Below are positions 5,874 to 11,077 of a stretch of 11,077 bases of DNA, in pieces. Position 1 is the stretch's first letter. The number at the start of each line of letters is the position of its first letter. The position numbers were made by a program, and so were the translations under genes. A model generated the notes under the pieces. That model did no database searches and had not been told where the DNA came from. It saw only the letters and a program-made list of their open reading frames with translations. Source of the stretch: Dehalococcoidia bacterium (GTDB lineage Bacteria; Chloroflexota; Dehalococcoidia; JACVQG01; JAHKAY01); the NCBI GenBank assembly GCA_030744635.1, contig JASLQE010000043.1, positions 1 to 11,077 on the forward strand, given 5' to 3'.

Positions 5874-6081
5874 GAGAGGTCGTATTTCGGCGATAGCCCT
5901 TCCCCCCCCCAACCCTACCGCGAGCCATATTGGGGGGCATTTGCCCTCACAAACATTCTAACTGGGTGGGTCCGCCCTGCGGACTCTCCGAAGGAGTCCG
6001 GTCCGAACGTAGTAGCGGACTCCGTACGACCGAGAGTCCTTCGGACCGATACTTCGTTCGGAGCGGGTGGGTAAACAAAGA
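5863..6081. other. Non-coding intergenic stretch with C9 run and nested inverted repeats
   Basis: No credible gene is seen here; open frames on both strands are driven by GC content and lack ribosome sites. Contents: upstream flank of promoter B, a run of nine C at 5902-5910 (slippage-prone), a region without clear motifs to about 5979, and a dense palindromic tract at 5980-6062. It separates the divergent 67-aa/acs transcription from the flavoprotein gene. Confidence 0.6.
5980..6062. repeat. Interlocking inverted repeats (alternative hairpins)
   Basis: Perfect arms found: CGGACTC 5980-5986 with GAGTCCG 5994-6000; GGACTC 6017-6022 with GAGTCC 6034-6039; GGACTCTC 5981-5988 with GAGAGTCC 6032-6039; TCCGAAGGA 5987-5995 with TCCTTCGGA 6037-6045; CGGTCCGAA 5999-6007 with TTCGGACCG 6040-6048; TCCGAACG 6002-6009 with CGTTCGGA 6055-6062. 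The arms overlap, so several mutually exclusive folds are possible. It could be a small mobile palindromic repeat, a structured RNA or a protein-binding array; nothing visible decides between them. Confidence 0.65.
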
Positions 6082-6111
6082 TTGAAAGGGCGGGACCGCC
6101 TCTGCTACAAT
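6082..6111 (+). promoter_or_regulatory. Promoter of the flavoprotein gene with a palindromic spacer
   Basis: TTGAAA (6082-6087), an 18-bp spacer, TACAAT (6106-6111), with TG at 6103-6104 giving an extended -10 identical to that of the acs promoter (TGCTACAAT). Transcription should start near 6118, right before GGAGG at 6121-6125, so the leader is only about 12 nt. The spacer holds GGCGG-ga-CCGCC (6089-6100), a perfect 5-bp dyad that could be an operator or could simply reflect GC richness. Confidence 0.75.
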
Positions 6112-6130
6112 GCGGCCAGAGGAGGCGCTG

Positions 6131-6802
6131 ATGGATATGGACATAAAGGTGTTAGGTATTTGTGGTAGCCCCATCAAGGGGGGCAACACGGAGGTCTTCC
6201 TGCAGCAGGCACTGGGCGCTGCTGGAACGAAGGGGGCCGATACCGAGCTTATTTCACTGGCCAAGATGGAAATAAAGGACTGCATTCACTGCAACTGGTG
6301 CGTCCGGAAGCAGGAGGAGGGCAAGTTCTGTAACCAGCACGATGATATGGAGTTGATTTTCCCCAAGGTAATAGAGGCGGATGCCATACTCCTGGCTTCA
6401 CCGGTATATTTCACCCGCCTATCTGGCTATATGGCCAATATGTTAGACCGGTTGCGCTGCTTGGGCCACGGCAACCACTATCACCGCGCCCTGAAGGGCA
6501 AGGTGGGGGGCGGCCTGGTGGTGAGCTGGTTCCGCAACACCGGGACCGAGACCGCGCTCCTCAGCCTGCTGGGGGCGTTCATGGCCAGCGGCATGACTGT
6601 GGTGTCACCCGGCCTGGGGCTGGGCTCGCCCTTGGGGGCCATAGGCCTGTCCAGCGAGGGCGGTGAGGGGAAGTTCGACCCCAAGGAGCGGCTGGGGGTG
6701 CTCAAGGACGAGTATGGATTGGCATCCGCACAGCAGATTGCACGGGAGGCCGTGGATATGGCACGGGTGGTCAAGGCCGGGCAGCGGGCGCTAAAGGGAT
6801 AA
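6131..6802 (+). CDS. Flavodoxin-fold NAD(P)H-dependent FMN reductase / iron-sulfur flavoprotein-like
   Basis: 223 aa from ATG 6131. The N-terminal strand and phosphate loop ICGSPIKGGNT (10-20) bind FMN; LLASPVYFTRLSGYMANMLDR is the second flavin-contact segment of the family. A compact cysteine set, C51-x2-C54-x2-C57-x9-C67 followed by DDM, resembles the [4Fe-4S] motif of Isf-type flavoproteins, which move electrons between ferredoxin and FMN; the last spacing is longer than in classical Isf. The start was set at 6131 because the longer frame's ATG at 6110 lies inside the -10 box, while 6131 has GGAGG 5 nt upstream. It is the only plus-strand gene, diverges from the acs side and overlaps the DUF1786 gene tail-to-tail by 12 bp. 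An electron-transfer link to the acs genes is tempting but unproven; the substrate is unknown. Confidence 0.85.
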   Translation: MDMDIKVLGICGSPIKGGNTEVFLQQALGAAGTKGADTELISLAKMEIKDCIHCNWCVRKQEEGKFCNQHDDMELIFPKVIEADAILLASPVYFTRLSGYMANMLDRLRCLGHGNHYHRALKGKVGGGLVVSWFRNTGTETALLSLLGAFMASGMTVVSPGLGLGSPLGAIGLSSEGGEGKFDPKERLGVLKDEYGLASAQQIAREAVDMARVVKAGQRALKG

Positions 6803-7888
6803 GCGAACGCCTAACGCCTTACCTATCTCCCCCGCCCACTCCGGACTCCGGTAGCCCCAGGCGGCCGCTAGGCCGAAGCAGCCGGCGAGCATCATGGCCC
6901 CGTACGGTGCGGCGGGGTAGGCCCGCAGCCCCGAACCGGCGGCACGGGCGCGGTTGGGTCCGGTGATGACTACGGGCGGCCTTTTGGTTGCCGTCTTCAG
7001 AATGAAGCAGCCGTGGCCCCCGTCATCCCACACCTCCTGGTTGGTCAGTTCGCCGGCCAGGAACCTGTCCACCACCCGCCGCAGCCTGGCGGCGGGGAGG
7101 AGCCCGGTATGGTGCTCAAACAGGCCCAAGATGTTGCCTTCCTGCAGGTGTACCCCCAAGGTGTGGGCGTTGCCCAGGTTGAGGCTGAGGCGGTGGGGAT
7201 ACCTGGACACCCGCCCGTCCAGCCCCGCCCCCAGGGCGGCGGCGGCCCCGGTATCCATCAGCAGCAGGGGTAGAGGGCGGTCATGGCTGCGCACCACTGA
7301 TAGCATGCGGGTGAGGGAGGGCGGCACCTCCGCGGCGAGATAGCAGAGCTGCTCCAGACAGCGCCTCTCCTCCACCAGTCCCTTCAGGTACTCAAAGCGG
7401 AACAGGCGGTTGCTCACGCCACGGGGTGCCTCGCCGTGGTCCAGCACCGCCACCGCCACGGCATCCGGCTCCACCGGGCCGGTAAAAGGCTCCACGGCTT
7501 TTAGTATGGCCTTCACATCCAGGTCCCGCAGCTCTACTTGGTGAGCCCCGTGCAGCCCCCCGGCCTCGTCCTCGGATAACAGCTTCACCCCTCTGTCGGT
7601 GGTCTGCTGGGGGTCATCGTCGAAGGTGAGGGCGGCGAGGAGGGTGGCGAAGGCGGGCAGCCCGGCTTTAAGGTGGCGTTTGAGGGCGCTGGATATAGCC
7701 CCGCCCCCCATGGTGACCCCGGTGAGGAGCAGGGGCTTACCCGCTTTGGTGGCCTCTGCTATGTGGCGGGCGGCAATCTGGGTGGGAGAGGGGAGGATAA
7801 GCTGCACCGAGTTCTCCACTCTCTGGGTGGTATCCAGCAGCAGCACATCCTGCGTCCCCGCCCCTATGTCTATGCAGAGCAGACGCAA
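6791..7888 (-). CDS. DUF1786 protein, ASKHA-like ATPase fold (unknown function)
   Basis: 365 aa. It fits the DUF1786 family, often mislabelled as pyruvate formate-lyase activating enzyme; it has no radical-SAM CxxxCxxC motif. Glycine-rich segments resemble the loops of the actin/sugar-kinase/Hsp70 superfamily: IDIGAGTQDVLL (6-17), TGVTMGGGAISSAL (56-69), MDTGAAAALGAGL (211-223), LNLGNAHTLG (236-245) and PYGAMMLAGCFGL (328-340). Nucleotide binding is thus likely; the reaction is unknown. The start is TTG at 7888, one base after the serS TGA; the frame has a stop four codons upstream and no ATG or GTG there. GAGGT inside the serS end may serve as a distant ribosome site, so translational coupling to serS is expected. 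It is the last gene of the greA-lysS-serS run. Its final 12 bases overlap the convergent flavoprotein gene. Confidence 0.75.
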   Translation of the reverse strand: MRLLCIDIGAGTQDVLLLDTTQRVENSVQLILPSPTQIAARHIAEATKAGKPLLLTGVTMGGGAISSALKRHLKAGLPAFATLLAALTFDDDPQQTTDRGVKLLSEDEAGGLHGAHQVELRDLDVKAILKAVEPFTGPVEPDAVAVAVLDHGEAPRGVSNRLFRFEYLKGLVEERRCLEQLCYLAAEVPPSLTRMLSVVRSHDRPLPLLLMDTGAAAALGAGLDGRVSRYPHRLSLNLGNAHTLGVHLQEGNILGLFEHHTGLLPAARLRRVVDRFLAGELTNQEVWDDGGHGCFILKTATKRPPVVITGPNRARAAGSGLRAYPAAPYGAMMLAGCFGLAAAWGYRSPEWAGEIGKALGVRLSL

Positions 7889-7889
7889 G

Positions 7890-9245
7890 TCAGCTAATTA
7901 CCTCTGTACCCAAATACGGCTGGAGGGCGGGGGGGACGGACACGGTGCCGTCTTCCCTCTGGTAGTTCTCCAGTACGGCGATGACCATTCGCGGCAAGGC
8001 TAGTCCGGAGCCGTTGAGGGTGTGCACAAGCTGCGGCCGCGCGCCCGGCTCCGGCCGGTAGCGGATGCGGGTGCGGCGCGCCTGGAAATCGGTGCAGTTG
8101 GAGCAGGAGCTGGCCTCCAGCCACTCCCCCACCCCTGACGCCCAAACATCTATATCATAGGACTTGGCCGATTGAAACCCCATCTCCCCGGCGCAGAGCA
8201 TCCGCACCCGGTAGGGCAGCCCCAGCCGCTGCACTATATCCTCGGCATCGCTCACCAGCTTCTCCAGCTCCTCGTAGGAGTGGTCAGGCTCGGTGAACTT
8301 GTACATCTCCACCTTGTCGAACTGGTGGCCCCGCTTGAGGCCCCGGGTCTCCTTACCGGCGGCCATCTTCTCCCTGCGGAAGCAGGCGGTGTAGGCCGTG
8401 TAGCACAGGGGCAGGGTGCCCGGCTCCAGGATTTCGTCTCGGTGCAGGTTGGTAAGGGGCACCTCGGCGGTGGGCACCCACCAGTAGTCCTCCTCGGCAT
8501 CGTGGTAGAGGTTATCGCCGAAGCGGGGCAGGCTGCCTGTGCCCACCAGGCATTCCCCTTTTACCATAAAGGGCAGGTAGGCCTCGGTGTAGCCGTGCTC
8601 CCGGGTGTGGACATCCAGCATGAAGGTAATGAGGGCACGCTGCAGCCGTGCCCCGGCCCCCTTGAGCACATAGAAGCGGGTGCCGGATAGCTTCACGCCA
8701 CGCTCGAAGTCTATTATGCCCAGGGCCTCGCCTATCTCATAGTGGGGGCGGGGGGTAAAGGGGAAGGTGGGCGGCTCCCCCCAGGTGCGCACCGTAACAT
8801 TGTCCTCATCCCCGGTGCCCTCCGGCACCGTGGGGTGGGGCAGGTTGGGCAGGTAGAGAAGCAGGGACTCCAGCTTTTTGTCCAGGCGGCGGATGTCGGC
8901 CTGTCGCTGGTCCAGCACCTGGGAGAGGGTCTCCCGCCCCAGGTGGACCAGGAAGCTGGCGAAACCCTCCCGGGTGGAGGCGGTGTTGGGGCCAACCTCG
9001 TAGCCCATCAGTCTCACCTGCTCCACTAGGGCCGATAGGTCATCGGCGGTGCGGGTGCCCTTGGCTCGGCCCACCAGGCGGTTGAGTTGGTTCTGGTTGG
9101 CCCTCATGGACTCCACCTCCTGGAGCAGCTTGCGACGGGTCTCGTCCAAGTGGAGAATGCGTTCCAAGGGGATGTCCTCGCCACGGCGGAGCAGGGCCTG
9201 TTCCACAACCTGCGGGCTTTTGCGTATCAACTGTATATCCAGCAT
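7890..9245 (-). CDS. serS: Seryl-tRNA synthetase
   Basis: 451 aa, class II synthetase charging tRNA-Ser with serine. The N-terminal long coiled-coil arm (about 25-130) binds the tRNA variable arm. The catalytic domain shows motif 1 (YTEAYLPFMVKGECLVGTGS), VPTAEVPLTN for serine binding, motif 2 (FRREKMAAGKETRG then HQFDKVEMYKF), SSCSNCTDFQARR, and motif 3 (NGSGLALPRMVIAVLENYQ). LPNLPHP, which ends the arm, begins at residue 132, against about 103 for the equivalent in the E. coli enzyme. The arm is therefore about 29 residues longer, with the extra sequence around residues 78-107. The start ATG has AGGGAG 5 nt upstream, overlapping the lysS stop (GAGTAGCCATG), so the two genes are coupled with a 2-nt gap. 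The DUF1786 gene follows after 1 nt. Confidence 0.97.
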   Translation of the reverse strand: MLDIQLIRKSPQVVEQALLRRGEDIPLERILHLDETRRKLLQEVESMRANQNQLNRLVGRAKGTRTADDLSALVEQVRLMGYEVGPNTASTREGFASFLVHLGRETLSQVLDQRQADIRRLDKKLESLLLYLPNLPHPTVPEGTGDEDNVTVRTWGEPPTFPFTPRPHYEIGEALGIIDFERGVKLSGTRFYVLKGAGARLQRALITFMLDVHTREHGYTEAYLPFMVKGECLVGTGSLPRFGDNLYHDAEEDYWWVPTAEVPLTNLHRDEILEPGTLPLCYTAYTACFRREKMAAGKETRGLKRGHQFDKVEMYKFTEPDHSYEELEKLVSDAEDIVQRLGLPYRVRMLCAGEMGFQSAKSYDIDVWASGVGEWLEASSCSNCTDFQARRTRIRYRPEPGARPQLVHTLNGSGLALPRMVIAVLENYQREDGTVSVPPALQPYLGTEVIS

Positions 9246-9247
9246 GG

Positions 9248-10729
9248 CTACTCCCTGGTGCGCAGAGTGGGGAAGGGGATGACCTCCCGGATGGAGGGAG
9301 CATCGGCCAGCAGCATCACCAGCCGGTCAATGCCCACGCCCAGGCCGCCGGCGGGTGGCATACCGTACTCCAGTGCGGTAAGGAAGTCCTCGTCGGCCAC
9401 CTCGGCCTCCTCGTCACCCTCCTGGCGCATGCGGGCCTGCTCCTGCAGGCGCTCCCGCTGGTCCAGCGGGTCATTGAGCTCGGTGAAGGCGTTGGCCACT
9501 TCCATGCCGCCGATGAAGCCCTCAAACCGCTCCACCAGGTGGGGGTTATCCTCCCGGCGTTTGGCCAGCGGGGACATCTCCACCGGGTAGTCCAACAGTA
9601 AGGTCGGCTGGATGAGGGTGGGCTCGACGAAAGTGGAGAGGAGCTTGTCCACCAGTTTGCCAAAGGTGTGTACCTGCCAGTCCCCGGCCCCATGCCCGGC
9701 GGCTTTGACGGCCGCAAGCAGAGAGGGGTAGTCCCGGTGCTCCTGGAAATCAACACCGGCGTGCTCCAGGATAGCATCCCGCAGGGTAACACGGCGCCAC
9801 GGGGGGGACAGGCTGATGGCATTACCCTGGTAGGTTATCAGCTCGGAGCCCAGCACCTCACGGGCCAGGTGGGCCATCATGCGCTCTACCATCTCCATCA
9901 CCTGGCTATAGTCGGCGTAGGCCTGGTAGCTCTCCAGGGTGGTGAACTCCGGATTGTGCTTGGTGGAGATGCCTTCGTTGCGGAACACCCGGCCTATCTC
10001 GTACACCCGCTCGAAGCCCCCGATAATCAGGCGCTTGAGATGGAGTTCGGTGGCGATGCGGAGGTAGAAGTCCTGTCCCAGGGACTTATGATAGGTGATG
10101 AAAGGGGTGGCGGCAGCGCCGCCGGGGGTGGTCTGGAAAACGGGGGTCTCCATCTCCAGGAAGCCCTGGGCCTCCATGAAACGGCGCAGTGCGGATACTA
10201 TCAGGCTGCGGGTCTTCAGTGTCTGGAGGCTGGGAGGGTTGGCGATGAGGTCCAGGTAGCGCTGCCGGTAGCGGATTTCGTTATCGGAGAGGCCGTGCCA
10301 CTTCTCCGGCAGGGGCCGCAGGCACTTAGCCAGGAGGGTCAGACCGGCGGCCTCAACGGTGGCCTCCCCGGTGCGGGTGCGCATGAGGCCCCCCTGAACG
10401 CCGATGATGTCGCCTATGTCCAGCTCTGCGAATACCTCCCTTTCCTGAGGGGTTAGCTGGGGGATGCGCACCAGGACCTGTATTCGACCGTTGCCGTCCC
10501 GGAGGTCCAGGAAGGCCGCCTTGCCCATAGTGCGCAGTGACATCACCCGGCCGGCTACCGTTACGGAGGAAGGGCCCTCCGTACCCCCCGCCTCCCAGGA
10601 CTCCAGCAGCGCTAAGGCCTGGGTGGAAGTATGGGAGCGGTCAAAGCAATGACGGTAAGGCTCCACGCCCTGGTAACGCAGGCGGTTGAGCTTCTGCAAC
10701 CGCTGCTGGGTGAGGCCCTCCAGAGGCAT
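9248..10729 (-). CDS. lysS: Lysyl-tRNA synthetase, class II
   Basis: 493 aa, the usual length. It charges tRNA-Lys. The N-terminal OB-fold anticodon-binding domain spans about 55-145 (VTVAGRVMSLRTMGKAAFLDLRDGNG). The catalytic core has motif 1 (FLEMETPVFQTTPGGAAATPF, 190-210 region), motif 2 (VFRNEGISTKHNPEFTTLE, 248-266) and motif 3 (GLGVGIDRLVMLL, 462-474). IRYRQRYLDLI (152-162) is typical of bacterial LysRS. All expected elements are present and no truncation is seen. The start ATG lies 2 nt after the greA stop (TAGCCATG, the same junction as lysS-serS). No good Shine-Dalgarno precedes it, so translation probably depends on ribosomes finishing greA. Confidence 0.97.
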   Translation of the reverse strand: MPLEGLTQQRLQKLNRLRYQGVEPYRHCFDRSHTSTQALALLESWEAGGTEGPSSVTVAGRVMSLRTMGKAAFLDLRDGNGRIQVLVRIPQLTPQEREVFAELDIGDIIGVQGGLMRTRTGEATVEAAGLTLLAKCLRPLPEKWHGLSDNEIRYRQRYLDLIANPPSLQTLKTRSLIVSALRRFMEAQGFLEMETPVFQTTPGGAAATPFITYHKSLGQDFYLRIATELHLKRLIIGGFERVYEIGRVFRNEGISTKHNPEFTTLESYQAYADYSQVMEMVERMMAHLAREVLGSELITYQGNAISLSPPWRRVTLRDAILEHAGVDFQEHRDYPSLLAAVKAAGHGAGDWQVHTFGKLVDKLLSTFVEPTLIQPTLLLDYPVEMSPLAKRREDNPHLVERFEGFIGGMEVANAFTELNDPLDQRERLQEQARMRQEGDEEAEVADEDFLTALEYGMPPAGGLGVGIDRLVMLLADAPSIREVIPFPTLRTRE

Positions 10730-10731
10730 GG

Positions 10732-11077
10732 CTACCGGACTTTGGTGATGCGCAGGTGCAGGTTACCGCCTGGGGCTTTTACTCCCACCTTGTCCCCTGC
10801 CTTCTTGCCCAGCAGGGACTGGCCTACTGGGGACTGATTGGAAATCTTGCCCTCCAGGGGGTCGGTCTCGGCGCTGCCCACAATGGTGAACTCCAGCGTC
10901 TTGCTGTCCTGGTCTATCACGGTTACCGTAGAGCCCATCTCCACACGGGAAGCCTTTTCACGATGGGAGATGACCACGGCGTTCTTGAGGATATCCTCCA
11001 ACTCCAGGACGTGCCCCTCTACGAAGGCCTGCTCGTTCTTGGCTTCCTCATAGTCGGCGTTGTGGTCGGTGCCGCCC
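10732..11077 (-). CDS. greA: Transcription elongation factor GreA, C-terminal ~114 residues (runs off right edge)
   Basis: The frame is open to the right edge; about 45 N-terminal residues are missing. GreA rescues backtracked RNA polymerase by stimulating transcript cleavage. Visible are the second half of the coiled coil (NADYEEAKNEQAFVEGHVLELEDIL) and the full C-terminal FKBP-like domain with VEMGSTVTVIDQDS, TIVGSAETDPLEGKISNQSP and GQSLLGKKAGDKVGV. A TTG at 11001 lies inside the protein and is not the start. Where most GreA proteins read GDLSENAEY or GDLKENAEY at the coiled-coil tip, this one reads GGTDHNADY, so the two acidic tip residues are not in their normal places. It is the first visible gene of the greA-lysS-serS-DUF1786 run; its promoter lies outside. 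Confidence 0.93.
   Translation of the reverse strand, partial: GGTDHNADYEEAKNEQAFVEGHVLELEDILKNAVVISHREKASRVEMGSTVTVIDQDSKTLEFTIVGSAETDPLEGKISNQSPVGQSLLGKKAGDKVGVKAPGGNLHLRITKVR

Noticed and set aside
5980..6062. CRISPR-like repeat array
   Set aside because: The repeated modules are short, inverted and overlapping, with no regular direct repeat-spacer pattern.
6110..6130. Upstream ATG that would add seven residues to the flavoprotein
   Set aside because: The ATG overlaps the -10 box TACAAT and has no ribosome site, whereas the ATG at 6131 has GGAGG at correct spacing.
5947..6285. 112-aa minus-strand open frame across the palindromic tract
   Set aside because: It crosses the flavoprotein promoter and start and has a low-complexity product; no ribosome site was seen.
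9668..10456. 262-aa open frame on the plus strand opposite lysS
   Set aside because: Shadow frame; lysS motifs 1 and 2 lie across the same bases on the other strand.

Overview
The window is GC-rich bacterial DNA (about 60 % G+C by eye) that is almost fully coding. All genes but one lie on the minus strand. It carries a bacterial-type acetyl-CoA synthase / corrinoid iron-sulfur protein cluster of the Wood-Ljungdahl pathway, so the host is an anaerobe with at least the methyl/acetyl end of that pathway. The gene set and the DUF1786-type neighbour would suit a Dehalococcoidia-like Chloroflexota, but that placement is an inference; the sequence has no rRNA or other decisive marker.

Left block (1-5427, minus strand; transcription runs right to left): a 161-aa YflT-like protein, acsB (acetyl-CoA synthase), acsD and acsC (small and large subunits of the corrinoid iron-sulfur protein), then the start of an acsV/RACo-type [2Fe-2S] activator that runs off the left edge. 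AcsCD carries the methyl group on cobalamin, AcsB joins methyl, CO and CoA at the Ni-Fe-S A-cluster, and the RACo-type protein would re-reduce over-oxidised cobalamin. No CO dehydrogenase gene (acsA) is in the window. A strong intrinsic terminator sits between acsB and acsD, so the distal genes depend on read-through or on a promoter inside acsB.

Middle block (5428-6130): the least coding part. It holds a probable 67-aa small protein and a possible 10-codon leader ORF. Two near-identical minus-strand promoters (TTGACC, 17/18 bp, TGC-TACARt) lie in a 43-bp duplicated element, and a 25-bp direct repeat accompanies them. There are also several dyads, a C9 run and an 83-bp tract of interlocking inverted repeats. 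A third promoter of the same style points right and drives the only plus-strand gene, a flavoprotein with a compact four-cysteine motif.

Right block (6791-11077, minus strand): greA (partial, entering from the right edge), lysS, serS and a DUF1786 ASKHA-like gene, packed with 1-2 nt gaps as a tightly coupled operon. The DUF1786 gene overlaps the flavoprotein gene tail-to-tail by 12 bp. Unusual points here are a roughly 29-residue expansion in the SerRS coiled-coil arm and a GreA coiled-coil tip lacking the usual Asp/Glu pair.
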